The notes beneath the pieces were generated by a model. The model did no database searches and was not told the origin of the DNA. It saw nothing but the letters and a program-made list of their open reading frames with translations. This document shows positions 21,571 to 31,960 of a DNA stretch of 64,000 nt, one piece after another. Origin of the DNA: Sipunculus nudus (Eukaryota; Annelida; Sipuncula; Golfingiida; Sipunculidae); contig CM049313.1 of the NCBI GenBank assembly GCA_026874595.1, forward strand, positions 78,854,659 through 78,918,658, read 5' to 3'. Position 1 is the stretch's first letter, and the number at the start of each line of letters is the position of its first letter. The position numbers and the translations under genes are program-made.

Positions 21571-22422
21571 CTTTTGAATGTAGTCTTTGTATTGTTAAAG
21601 TGGCCCAATCACCTTTAAAGCTTGTTGAATTAACACGAAAAATACCTTCTTACCTTTAAAATGAATTGGTACTTCCCAAACTTTTACCCTTTAACCGTTT
21701 GCTTACTCCGGTGAACGAGTGTAAAAAACAGTGGACCGGGCGCGATTACAGGTGTAAACATAAACACAGCGCATGCATCGCCGGACTCCAACACGTGCCA
21801 ATCTGGAGATTCCCTTACTTACTTGGCCAAAAAATGTAATACATGTCCCTGCTGGCTGAAACATCATGTGTTGCGGATCAGAATCGGACCTCCGGTCACG
21901 CGGGATTGTTTAGGTAAATAAACACACGTGGACTGTGTTTGCCAACACGCAGAGCCTTAACAAGGTGCTAAACAGCCGTATGGCAGGTATTGCTTAGCCT
22001 AAGTGCTGGGGTGTTTTTGCTGGTAAACTTTTCTATTAAGCAACACTGAACTGATAGTGTGTAAGAGTAGGCATAATCTTACTCCTAATTTCACCCCTTT
22101 TTTCCTGAACATGCACATGGTGAATGTCCTTAGAAAGTATATAAACTAGTATAGCGGTGTATATGTTCGATCTGATTCGTAAAATATGATGCTGAAATAT
22201 ATGAGCCGTGAAGTGTTTTTATATTCATATTAAAGAATACGAGTTTTTCACGTTTTGTGGCTTTATCGATGGAGGGTCAAAATCGTTGATGGTACAGAAT
22301 ATCAGGCGGCAAACTGACACATCTGCCCTCTCTTTGGCTGCGGTAGTACATTATGCTGCAGTATATTTTTAAATCCTCTAAGTTCCAATTTGTTTTGTCA
22401 AAACTACATTTGCAGATAGTAT
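21571..22422. other. No gene seen
   Basis: GC-richer patches (about 21720-21960) without a supported open frame or splice pair. Confidence 0.35.
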
Positions 22423-22606
22423 TGTGGGAGAGCAGGAGCCAGACTACGGCAAATATGAGTAGAGACAAGCCTACCGCCGGAAGCCTCGTTCTTCAGATGA
22501 TAGAAGACCGCCAACCTGCGAAGTAGATGACAGACGAATCTGGACACTACAGCGGGCGTCTCCAAAGTAGGCAAATCTATTCATTGTATAGTAGACTAAC
22601 TCTACA
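22423..22606 (+). mobile_element. LTR of a retrotransposon (left LTR remnant)
   Basis: Begins TGTGGGAGAGCAGG and ends ACTCTACA (TG...CA). About 180 bp align with 37002-37187, including the shared core cctaccgccggaagcctcgt and the end cattgtata..agactaactctaca. This copy is followed by a candidate primer-binding site, so it is the 5' LTR side; the interior has been lost or replaced by the minisatellite that follows. Confidence 0.55.
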
Positions 22607-22611
22607 ATATC

Positions 22612-22624
22612 TGGCGACGCGGAT
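22612..22624 (+). promoter_or_regulatory. Candidate tRNA primer-binding site
   Basis: TGGCGACGCGGAT starts five bases after the LTR end. It is close to the complement of a tRNA-Ser (GCT-type) 3' end (TGGCGACGAGGA) with one or two differences. The primer assignment is inference. Confidence 0.35.
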
Positions 22625-22719
22625 ATTGCGGTGCGGGGTAGAATTTTACTTGTGCCATTGCTTCTAATGTCCCAATTTATTTTTGCATTGAAATCTGTGT
22701 AACTTCCCAGTCAAGAAAA

Positions 22720-23480
22720 TGAACTCACAGTGGACTCACAGTGAGCTCACATATGATCTCATGGTGTGAGGTCACAGGGAGCTTAATTTGAACCACCTTC
22801 AGACATCACAGTGGTCTCACGGTGTGAGTTCTCAGTGAGGTCACAGTGTGAGATCACAGTGATCTCACAGTGTGAGTTCTCAGTGAGGTCATGGTCTGAG
22901 GTCACAATGATCACACAGAGTGAGTTCTCAGTGAGGTCATGGTCGGTGGTCACAATGGTCTTACAGTGTGAGTTCTCAGTGAGGTCATGGTCTGTGGTCA
23001 CAATGATCTCACAGTGTGAACTCACAGATGTTCTCATGTTATGAGATCACAATGGGCTCAGTTTGTAACCATCTTTAGACATCACAGTGATTTCATGGTA
23101 TAAGTTCTCAGTGAGGTCACAGTGTGAGGCCACAGTGATCTCACAGTGTGTGTTTTCAATAAGGTCATGGTCTGTGGCCACAATGATCTCACAATATGAA
23201 TTCTCAATGAGGTCATTTCTTGGGATCACAGTGATATCAATATGGGAGTTCCCAGTAATAGCATGGTCTGGGGTCACTATGATCACACAAAGTCTCTTAT
23301 CATTGAGGTTATGTTCTTGGATGACAGAAAGCCAACTTTGTGAGTGTCAGTGAGGTCATCCTGTAGGGTCACATTTGTGTAGTAGTAGAGTCCAAAGTAA
23401 TGTCACAGTGTGGAATCACAGGTAACTCACAGTATGGGAACACAGTGCAGTCAAATGTGTGAGGTCACAGGTATTTATGT
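22720..23480. repeat. 48-bp minisatellite rich in AGGTCA-like words
   Basis: The word gtgagttctc recurs at 22823, 22872, 22920 and 22968 (48-49 base steps); diverged units continue to about 23480. Each unit carries gaggtca and gatctcac words, including the IR3-type AGATCA-CAG-TGATCT at 22851-22865. Because 48 is a multiple of three, the array keeps repetitive frames open on both strands (16-residue periods). I do not call these genes. Confidence 0.85.
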
Positions 23481-24689
23481 AATATTATTATTTATCTTTT
23501 TAAAATTTTTGTAGTTCATAGGACTAAAATATAAAAAAAATATGCCCACTTACAATGTGTTCTTAATAATTTCTAAACCCACGCATAGGATGCCAAATCT
23601 AACACACTTGCATTCTGCCCTGCCTTGTGCCCCCTCACCCCCTTGCCTCTACTGATTTTTCAATCCGCATAAAGTTTTGCTCAAGCTATGGCTTCACCAT
23701 GATGTTAGATGTGGATTCACAATAAACTTACATTGTAAAGTGTAATTATTTTCTGAGAAAGGGGATGAGCATCCATATGTCAGGTAAAAGTAATTAACAC
23801 GTCATATGAAGAGCTGTGGGTTCACTTTCTCTAGTTGAGAAATGCATGTATACTTTACAAACACAGAAGCCACATTTCAGATTTCATAACACGCTGTATT
23901 TTATAATCCAGTAGAATACAGATATGACAGAAAACAAATCACTTGTGTATAACTTGTATTGATTCTTTTGCAAGAATTTTCACTTTTACTGAAAGAATAC
24001 TTTTTTATATTTAAAATTTTATTGTCACCATTTCTTTCTCATCATCAATCACTGTCAATTCGGATCAGGTGAGAGACTGCATGCTTGTCAAACTCCTGTC
24101 ATAGAACTATTAGATCCCAACTGAACTTCATGCAACTTACAAGTAAGCCTCGTTTAATTTTTAAGTTCAGTGATTATAATATTTACAAAATGTACAATGA
24201 TATAATAATATAATATTTTAAAGGTTATACCAGGCTGAATAAAATGTACTTTAAGTTCTTCTAAATCCTAAATTACTAGATATATTCATTCATCAACATA
24301 CTTTTGTATATTCATATTCAACTGAGTGGCCACTATATGCAACAATATAGGCCAGTACTTTTAACTGCCTGAAACTCATATGATTAAAATCAGTACATTT
24401 GATTGCCACAAGTATATATATATATATCTAAATAAATATGTAATATATACATGTTTTATACATGATTAATTCAGTTACATGTAATGTACCTGTCACAAAG
24501 AGTATGAGAATCATACATGGAGCATGTGTGATCACAGTATCAACATCCAATAATAATTTTATATGGTGCACTGTGCAATGTGAAGAATATGTTTGTAAAT
24601 ATCAAAAAGGACAAATAGTAAACATTAATAGTATTGTAAATCCTAAATCCCCCCAAAAATGCTTAAATGAATTTACATATTTGTGCATA
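23481..24689. other. No gene seen
   Basis: AT-rich sequence with a short (TA)n at 24413-24428. There are no supported frames. Confidence 0.4.
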
Positions 24690-25180
24690 TTCAAATAGAG
24701 TGGCCCCTATGAAGGAACCTAAATATCTGCCAGTATTCCTAGACAAGCAAAGGGTGAATCTGCTACGTTTCAGAAACAAGGGATTCATGGGTAATGGTGC
24801 TCAGCTGAATTTGACAATGATAGTCATTTTGTAAAATTTCAACAAATGGAAAAGGACTTGGTTCTGAAGTTATATAGTCTGCATGTTAACATTTGAAAAA
24901 GCTCAGAGGAAATGTCCCTTGAAACTTTGTCCACGGCCAAATACAAAATATAGATTGCTGAACTAAAATTGTGACATGACTCTCAAAACAATAATAAAGT
25001 AACATAACAAAATTAACATCTGAATTCCAAACTCAACTAGTTGACTTGGGAATATTCTAATATACATTGGTTGACATTTGGATATCCGGAGGTCAACCAG
25101 ACAGAAAGTGGAGTGACAGGGGGCTGAAGGGCCATTGCTTTAAGTATAACTCAGAAGACTTATAGTCAGGTGAGCTTACA
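24690..25180 (+). repeat. Diverged interspersed repeat
   Basis: Starts with a gattcatgggtaatggtgctcagctgaa edge (24770) matching the edge at 1610, and ends with actcagaagacttatagtcaggtgagct near 25173, the terminus shared with families A and B. No coding. Confidence 0.6.
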
Positions 25181-25264
25181 GATCATTCTAGTATATACAA
25201 AGAATTAATTTCCCTTGTACTAAACTGATATACACCACAATTGTACAATTGTAGGTTAATCCAC

Positions 25265-25425
25265 TTAATCACTCTTGTCTTTTTGTTTTCGTGCGATTCT
25301 TGTTGCTGCATTAGAGATGTAAGTCTCAATTTGTTTGTCTATTTCTAGTTTTACTGTGGTAGACACATCAATCCCTCGCCTTCTGATTGTAATTTCCTCC
25401 TTGAGGTAGTAGTGTTGAGCGCATG
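25265..25425 (-). pseudogene. Terminal exon of an unrecognised gene (3' end)
   Basis: The minus-strand acceptor (a nine-T run then ccag) abuts base 25425. Two bases complete a codon split by the intron, then 52 codons end at TAA (25265-25267). The frame includes CAQHYYLKEEITIRRRGIDV and a lysine/arginine-rich tail (RIARKQKDKSD). The phase fits exactly with the exon ending at 25790: T plus CA gives one serine codon and keeps a single frame across the 364-bp intron. The product is not recognised. The tail looks like a basic, possibly nuclear C-terminus, but that is a guess. It is listed as pseudogene only because the upstream exon has in-frame stops. Confidence 0.5.
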
Positions 25426-25602
25426 CTGGAAAAAAAAACTTATACAATTACCTCTTAATAGTCTACATCTGGGAATAAGTTGTGTATTATTTTTAAAAAT
25501 ATAGGATTTTTATTTAATCTAAAATTATATAAATAAAATACAATTCTTATATACTATTGGTTTGTGCGTAGTAGCATGTTTAAATGTCAAACTTCAGTCT
25601 AA

Positions 25603-25678
25603 CCCCCCCCCCCCCTTTAAAATAATCTAACAATGCAACCCCCCCCCCCCCCCACACACACACACACACACACACACA
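25603..25678 (+). repeat. Poly-C and (CA)n tracts inside the minus-strand intron
   Basis: 13 C at 25603-25615, 15 C at 25639-25653, then about 12 CA units to 25678. Confidence 0.95.
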
Positions 25679-25789
25679 GAGGACATCCTTTAGGTCCAAC
25701 CGTGAATGCACGTACACATTATGTAAAGATTATCTCATATCTGGCTTAATTAAAAGGAGAAATATGAGGGTATGAGGGTACATACTTAC

Positions 25790-26228
25790 AGTGTTTCCCT
25801 GGATGTTGACTGCCAATGTAGCACGGTTGCATGGAAGTTCAAGTTCTGAGATGTTCCCCGGCCTCACCTCTCCCAAACACTACACCGTGTAGAACAGAAA
25901 TGATCTGAGCCTGTCCGGATTATGTAGTCAAAGGGATATTGCAGGTTGAGGTCTTTGTGAAGTAACACTCTGACATAAGAAGTTCCCTGACATGCCATAC
26001 AGTACTAGGCTGATTGAAAAGCCAGCCCAAATACCCAGATAACGGCTGAGATGGTTCTTGTTCAAAATGAAACTGTAAGGCATCAAGTAACAGATCAGAG
26101 TAGGACCACATGCTGATAGTGTCAAGCTTGGGGCTGTCCTGCGCTGTGGACAGAGCCAGTGCAACAGGTCTGTTGATGATATGAGTAATGAGGGGGTGTA
26201 TGGTCAGCTGTGTCCAGTAAAGACCTGA
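25790..26228 (-). pseudogene. Penultimate exon with two in-frame stops
   Basis: The acceptor (ggatatatttcag) precedes base 26228 and the donor CACT/GTAAGTATG follows 25790, both canonical on the minus strand. From 26228 a frame of about 102 codons (SGLYWTQLTIHPLITHII at the start, then a DLLLDALQFHFEQEP stretch) reaches TAA near 25920. The same frame continues as protein-like sequence, meets one TGA near 25832, and exits in the phase that joins the exon at 25425. One continuous frame with only two stops across two spliced exons suggests a recently disabled gene, an allele with nonsense changes, or sequence errors. The family is unknown. Upstream exons would lie beyond the satellite at 26525. 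Confidence 0.45.
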
Positions 26229-26301
26229 CTGAAATATATCCCCCCCAAGTATTTTAAATGTTTGGTTTCACTTGTATTTAACGCAAACATTAATATTACC
26301 A

Positions 26302-26372
<71 letters not shown>
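26302..26372. repeat. (TA)n microsatellite and AT-rich flank
   Basis: Long TA run with occasional G or A interruptions; AT-only sequence continues to about 26500. Confidence 0.9.
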
Positions 26373-26524
26373 ACCATTTAATATTATATAATTTTTAATA
26401 TATATTTTACTGAAACAAAATAATATAATATATATATATTATTACATAACTTATGTAATTACTTAAATATATATATGTGTATATATATGTAAATATATAT
26501 ATAATAAAAACCTGCCTGCCTGCC

Positions 26525-27810
26525 AACGGCCCGCTGAGGTCATCGAGAGTTCGCTGTTACTGTTTATTTAGAATTTAAGAGATCGCATGATAAAACTTGT
26601 TGTATGCAATAAACCCCTTTACATTTTATTTCACATAATTCTGATGGTTCACGTATTTGCCTTTTTCAGTCACATGCATGTGAGTGTATGCTGATCCCAC
26701 AGTGACATCACAGTGTCGTCACTATATGATATATCACAACATGAGGTCACAGTGAGGTAATAAAGAGGTCACTCCTACTGTTTATTTAGATTTTTAAGAG
26801 ATCATATTATAAAACTTGTAGTAGACCCACGCAATAAACCCTTTACATCTTATTTCACATAATTCTAGTGGTTCATTTCTTTGCCCTTTTTAACCAGCGT
26901 GGTCACAATATGATATATCACAACATGAGGTCACAGTGAGGTCATCGAGAGCTCACTGTTCTGTTTATTTAGATTTTGCTCAGATCATATAAAAAATATA
27001 AAATGCAATAAATCTCATTTAATATTATATAACATTATTCTAGTGCTAAATTTCTTTGCTTTTTTAACCATGTGCATGTGTGTGTATGGTGACCTAACAA
27101 TGACATCACAGCGTCGTCACAATATGATATATCACAACATGGGGTCACAGTGAGCTCATCAAGAACTCGCTGTGACTGTTTATTTAGAATTGATTAGACT
27201 GCATAAAAATTTGTAGTATGCAATAAACTCATTTAAGTTTATATCACATTATTCTAGTTCTACATTTCTTTGCATTTTTAGTCATATGCGTGTGAGTGTA
27301 TGGTGACTTCACAGTGACATCACAGTGTCGTCACAATATGATATATCACAACATGAGATCACAGTGAGCTCATCCAGAGCTCACTCCGACTGTTTATTTA
27401 GAACTGATTACACCGCATGAAAATTTGTAGTATGCAATAAAACTCATTTAAGTTTATATCACATCATCTTAGTGCTAAATTTCTTTGCCTTTTTAGTCAT
27501 ATGCGTGTGAGTGTATGGTGACCTCACAGTGACATCACAGTGTCGTCACAATATGATGTATCACAACATGAGGTCACAGTGAGGTCACCAAGAGCTCACT
27601 GATCTGTTCATTTAGATTTTGCTTAGATTGTATAAAAAAATGTAATATGCATTAAATCTCATTTAATATTATATAACATTATTCTAGTGCTAAATTTCTT
27701 TGCCTTTTTAACCATGTGCATGTGTGTGTATGGTGACCTAACAGTGACATCACAGCGTCGTCACAATATGATATATCACAACATGAGGTCACAGTGAGCT
27801 CATCAAGAGG
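26525..27810 (+). repeat. ~215-bp satellite, six units, with AGGTCA direct repeats
   Basis: The landmark 'ctgtttatttaga' preceded by a gaggtca/gagctca pair recurs near 26534, 26764, 26938, 27153, 27366, 27580, with the last unit cut at about 27800. The last four intervals are 213-216 bases. Each unit has cacagtgtcgtcacaatatgatatatcacaacatgaggtcacagtgag. Perfect AGGTCA-5-AGGTCA arrangements occur at 26928-26944 and 27571-27587; other units have one or two changes. The array runs directly into the Gypsy-type coding region at about 27811. Confidence 0.85.
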
Positions 27811-27836
27811 ATAGCAAGACTGTTTCTAACAGTTCA

Positions 27837-28348
27837 GTGGATATCCACATTGATTCGGAAACTGATGGGTGGTCCCAGGTTTTTGTCAGGAAAAAGGAAG
27901 GACTATTATATTTAGTCCCCGTAGAGATAAATGGTGTTAGCACAGAGGCTACTGTAGATAGCGCATCACAAGTTACTGTCATTAGCAACAAACTAAGGGC
28001 TTCCCTATCAGGAGACATCAAGGTCATATGTCAGGTCAACGTAAGAGGTATTGGAGGGCCTTAATCTTCCATAGTAGCACAGAAACTGACTGGGATGAAC
28101 ATTACAAACTGAGCGGATTGTCATATCTTTGGGACGTCTACGCGGCAGATGTACAAGACTCGGTGCTCTTAGGTTTGGACTTTCTTTTGGATCAACAATG
28201 TGTTCTTGATTTTGTTCAAAATGAACTGTCATTACCGAATGCCAAAATCAAAGCATCCTTGTTGACGGAAATTCCTGTCAAGTGTTTGGAGTGGTGGCAA
28301 GAGAAAGAACGTCCATCTCTCCCCATACCAAAGCCTAATTTCCTGTAA
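27837..28348 (+). pseudogene. Retropepsin-like protease fragment
   Basis: The first frame (27837-28064) reads an aspartic-protease start, VDSASQVTVIS, where the family usually has D-T/S-G-A; here the glycine is alanine. After a frameshift near 28050 the frame resumes with VLLGLDFLLDQQCVLDF, the conserved segment that follows the flap and second half of these proteases, ending at 28348. The domain would cleave the polyprotein. It is broken by at least one frameshift, and the shortened active-site loop makes activity unlikely. Confidence 0.7.
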
Positions 28349-28383
28349 AGATCGTTCATGCCGATACCGACATCAAAGACTAC

Positions 28384-29510
28384 GTGATAGATCCTAAGAT
28401 AGGAAATCTAAAGGGCTTACTAGCAGAAGGAACTGTCAGCGGCCCAAAAGGATACCTTGGTGTCATAAATGACAAGGACCATTTCATCACCATAAAGCCC
28501 AGGCGAGACATCGGTACGGCAGTACAAAGGATCAAGTTTATTTTTATGGATGGGAATCCAAGGAGACCACAGAGACAGCTCGGGACAAGCATGACTGAGG
28601 TAGCAGGGGATGGTACTGTGGAGGCTTCATTCCTTTCCCGGGTATTGTCAACTGTGCCTGACAGGGGTCACGGTCTTAGTGAGTCGGTTGAACAAATAAC
28701 AGCCCGCATGCCTGATCATCTCAAAGAATTATTCAATAATTCTGTTGGTCCACCAAAGAAGACCTTCATCAGTTTGGGGTGATACTCATAGAATATAAAA
28801 ATATCTTTGCTCATTATGACCTGGATCTAGCTTGCTTTACAGAGATTACTCCTGAGATAAATACGGGTGACTCAGTGCCAGCCAAGCAGCGGATTAGAAA
28901 AGGACCCTCTGGGCTCGAGCATGAGGAACCTCGACACCTCGACAGAATTTTAGAAGCTGGAGTAATAAAACCGTCAGACTCCGACTGGGCATCTACCCAT
29001 GTTTTAGTCTGCAAAAAGGATGGGAGTGTGAGATGGTGTGTGGACTATATGGTGTTAAATGAATGCACGGTTAAAGATCAGTACCCTCTTCCGCTGATCG
29101 ACGATTGTTTGGACACGTTGTAAGGGACAGTATATTTCAGCAATTTGGATATGGCTTCAGGGTATTATCAAATCCCCCTTGACGAAAACTCAAAGAAAAA
29201 GACGTCCTTCATCACAAAACATGGTCATTATGAGCACAGGCGCATGGGCTTCAGTTTATGCAACGCTCCGGCCACCTACCATAGAGCTATGAATCTGGTG
29301 CTCAGAGGTCTGACTTGGTCCGTTTATCTTTATGACATCATTGTCTTAGGTTCTGGCGCTGAAGAACACTTGCAGAATCTGAAGAAAGTGTTTGATCGAA
29401 TGAGATTTTACAATCTCAAACTTGAACCCAGAAAGTGCATTCTCATAAAAGGAGAGGTTGATATCGTAGTTCGAAGGGTCATTAGGCACGGAAGAGGCAT
29501 ACCGTCTTGA
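28384..29510 (+). pseudogene. Gypsy-type reverse transcriptase, interrupted
   Basis: 28384-28782 is the linker before RT (MPDHLKELF near its end). After a frameshift 28779-29123 carries the fingers region (EAGVIKPSDSDWAST, WCVDYMVLN). A TAA at 29121-29123 interrupts the frame where this family normally has serine (LDTL-stop-GT), then 29124-29510 continues in frame (LDMASGYYQIPL, RMGFSLCNAP). The catalytic box reads YLYD at about 29326-29337 instead of Y-x-D-D, so the first catalytic aspartate is replaced by tyrosine. That change alone should abolish polymerase activity. Confidence 0.85.
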
Positions 29511-29739
29511 AAAGCTGATGTGATCGAATGTCGGCCTGTCCAAAAGACCAGAAAGAACTAGAATCATATTTTGGCTACATGAACTATCACAGATCTCATG
29601 TACAAGGGTACGTTGGGATTACGGCATCCCTATACGACTTGACTTAACCCAAATCAGTCTTTGTCAGGACAGAAGACCATCAACAGTCGTTCGATCGGTT
29701 GAAAGAAGCTATGGGTTAAGCGATCCCAGACTCATCTGA

Positions 29740-30092
29740 TACTTTCATATTAGACTGTGACGCGTCTGGTTTTTTTGATTGGTGCAGAGCTTTCCCAGAT
29801 ACAGGATGGACAAGAAAGAACAATAGTCTATGCAAGCATGTTGCTACAGCCAGTCCAAAGGAGATATTGCACAACGCACAAGGAGTTGTTGACAGTTGTC
29901 TTGTTCTTTCGCCATTTCAGGCATTACCTCCTTGGAAAGCTGTTCGTCATCCGCACTGATCATAATAGTCTGGCATGGCTGTTGCGCTTCAAGCACATCG
30001 AAGGTCAGCTTGCTAGATGGCTGAACGAATTAGCCCAGTACGATCTACAGAATATGCACCGATCTGGCTCAAAGCACAGTAATGCACAGTAA
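29740..30092 (+). pseudogene. RNase H domain remnant
   Basis: Fragments match the Gypsy RNase H: a DCDASG-like start near 29755 (LDCDASGF out of frame with the rest), YCTTHKELLTVV, FRHYLLGKLFVIRTDHNSLA and WLNELAQYDL. It would degrade RNA in the RNA-DNA hybrid. A frameshift separates the first catalytic aspartate from the remainder. Confidence 0.75.
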
Positions 30093-30280
30093 CACAGAGA
30101 TGGTTGATCTCGGATTCCTGACAGGTTAAGCCTTATAACTGCTATCAGGTGGGGATTGACCAAGAGAGTCTACCGTGTGAAGGCTGCCACTATTGTAAAA
30201 GGGCACATGATAAATGGGAACGTTTCCTCGTTGATGTGGTCCCCATAGTAGTAAGAAGTCAAGGAGTTCAGACTTAAGGA

Positions 30281-31430
30281 TTGGTTGAGAGCAGAGTCTT
30301 GTTCATTGAACATGGTCAGGAAACCACTAGTTACTCTGACATAGATTCATCTGTTGTAATACGTCTCCCGACATTTAATCAAGTTGAGACTGAAGTTCAG
30401 TCAAACGAACTAAACTCAAGCTGCCCTCGCGTAAGTCAGTCGGGTAGGGATCCCCCTCCATCTTATTGGCTAGATGATATCGCCAGGGAAGAAATCAAGA
30501 AAAAAAAACAGCTTGACGATCCGGATTCGCAGCCTTTACTCAAATGGCTGGAGGAAGGTGAAATTCAAGGTCAGTGCTTTACTTGTATAGCCCTGCAACC
30601 AAGTCATATTGGCTACATAAAAAAGCTACGCATAAGGGGTGGTGGGCTACACTACATTTGGGAGGAGCCTTTGGGATGGCACTACTTGCAAGTAGTTCCA
30701 GAAACTCTTAAGGACTTTGCCTTGAAACAATGTGATGATGTGAGGTTCGCAGGTCATCTAGATAGGGACAAAACTTTCTCCAAGTTAAAGCAGGATTTCT
30801 TCTGGTACAACATGTTCAGAGACTGCGATTTGTTCGTCCGAGCTTGTGGGGTTTGCAACCAAAATAAAAAGCCCCTGAAGAGGCATCGAGCTAAACTAGA
30901 GACCTTTCAGGCAGGTTTCTCCATGGAGCGCGTCCATCTGGATTTATTTGGACCACACCAAGCAATGAGGGAAACAATTATGTATTGATTGTCATAGACC
31001 AGTTCTCAAAGTTGACTCAGTGTATATTTCTTGCTGAGCAAATGGCAGAAGCCATAGCAGGAGCTTTCCTAAGGGACTATGTCTCTGTGTTCGGCTACCA
31101 TGTCACGATCCATTCGGATCAAGGCAGGAACTTGAGTCGAATTTGTTCCTCGCATTCTGTTAGTGTATGGACATAGTGAAGACAAGAATCATGCCCTATC
31201 ACCCTGCGTCAAATGGTACCGCAGAAAGGCAAAATCGAACTGTCCTTCAGATGGTAAGGTGCTACTTGACCGACAACAGCAAAGATTTGGACAAGGACCT
31301 GCCCAGTATCAATATGGCTTTACATTCCATGGTCAACAGGACCACGGGTCTCACTCAAACAGGATCATGCTGGGACGTGAAGCATTCCAACCCATTGACC
31401 TTTAGCTCGGAACCATACAAGATAAGATGA
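30281..31430 (+). pseudogene. Integrase, three frames
   Basis: 30281-30988 holds the HHCC zinc-binding region (GHLDRDKTFSKLKQDFFWY, then ACGVCNQNK) and the first catalytic aspartate (HLDLFGP). A frameshift near 30960-30985 leads to 30985-31176 with the second aspartate (HSDQG). A further shift leads to 31167-31430 with the glutamate (ASNGTAERQNRT). All three D-D-E residues are present, so the lesions are frameshifts rather than catalytic substitutions. Confidence 0.85.
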
Positions 31431-31960
31431 AATCGATGACTACTGTAGAATGGGTAAGAGATTTAACCGAGAGAATGTCAGAGATCCACACCCTGGCACG
31501 AAGGAATCTACAGAGATCCCAGGTCTTCCAGAAGTGCGAATTGTCACATCAACATCCAAGAGACCTTAAGTAACGTTGACGATCTGGTGTATCGTTTTGA
31601 AAAAAAAGCCAGAAAAAAGTCCCGAGTCCCAAGCTCCAACCCATCTGGCCTGGACCCAATTTTCTTTATCCACCACAACAACTTGATGCTTTGCACAGAT
31701 AGTTTTGTACCGGTGTGGCTTAGTAAGCTTTCAGATTCTGACATGGGTCAGGTTGAGGAGGATCCGGCTTGCTTAGATGCTACTCCGGTGAACTCTAGCC
31801 TGTCTTGTCGCTTCCATCCAATAGTGCACAAAATTCTCGTGTGGGTCCGGTTGGAGAGAATCTGTGACCCCAGTAACCTCCAACCCAACCAGTCTCCTTC
31901 CCCCGGCCAGTACACAAAAGTCAGTAAAGACGGGACCATCTGGTCATAAATCCATCCCAA
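31431..31960 (+). pseudogene. Integrase C-terminal tail remnant
   Basis: Continues with a helical RDLTERMSEIHTLARRNLQR segment, then frames with VSKDGTIWS near 31930. It probably corresponds to the post-integrase tail; decay prevents a domain call. Confidence 0.45.

Larger units (their letters stand above)
27811..31960 (+). mobile_element. pol: Broken Gypsy-type LTR retrotransposon, pol region only
   Basis: Protease, RT, RNase H and integrase occur in Ty3/Gypsy order on the plus strand, in pieces spread over all three frames. No gag is visible upstream, where the 215-bp satellite abuts directly, and I found no LTR pair. The element is 5'-truncated and inactive. Confidence 0.85.

Noticed and set aside
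22783-23353. Open frames with 16-residue repeats on both strands (ENSHCEI.. and CEFSVRS..)
   Set aside because: They follow automatically from the 48-bp minisatellite, whose period is a multiple of three; frames on both strands are equally open.
26302-27810. Possible CRISPR-like array
   Set aside because: Units of about 215 bp are repeated throughout with no unique spacers; this is a eukaryotic-type satellite.
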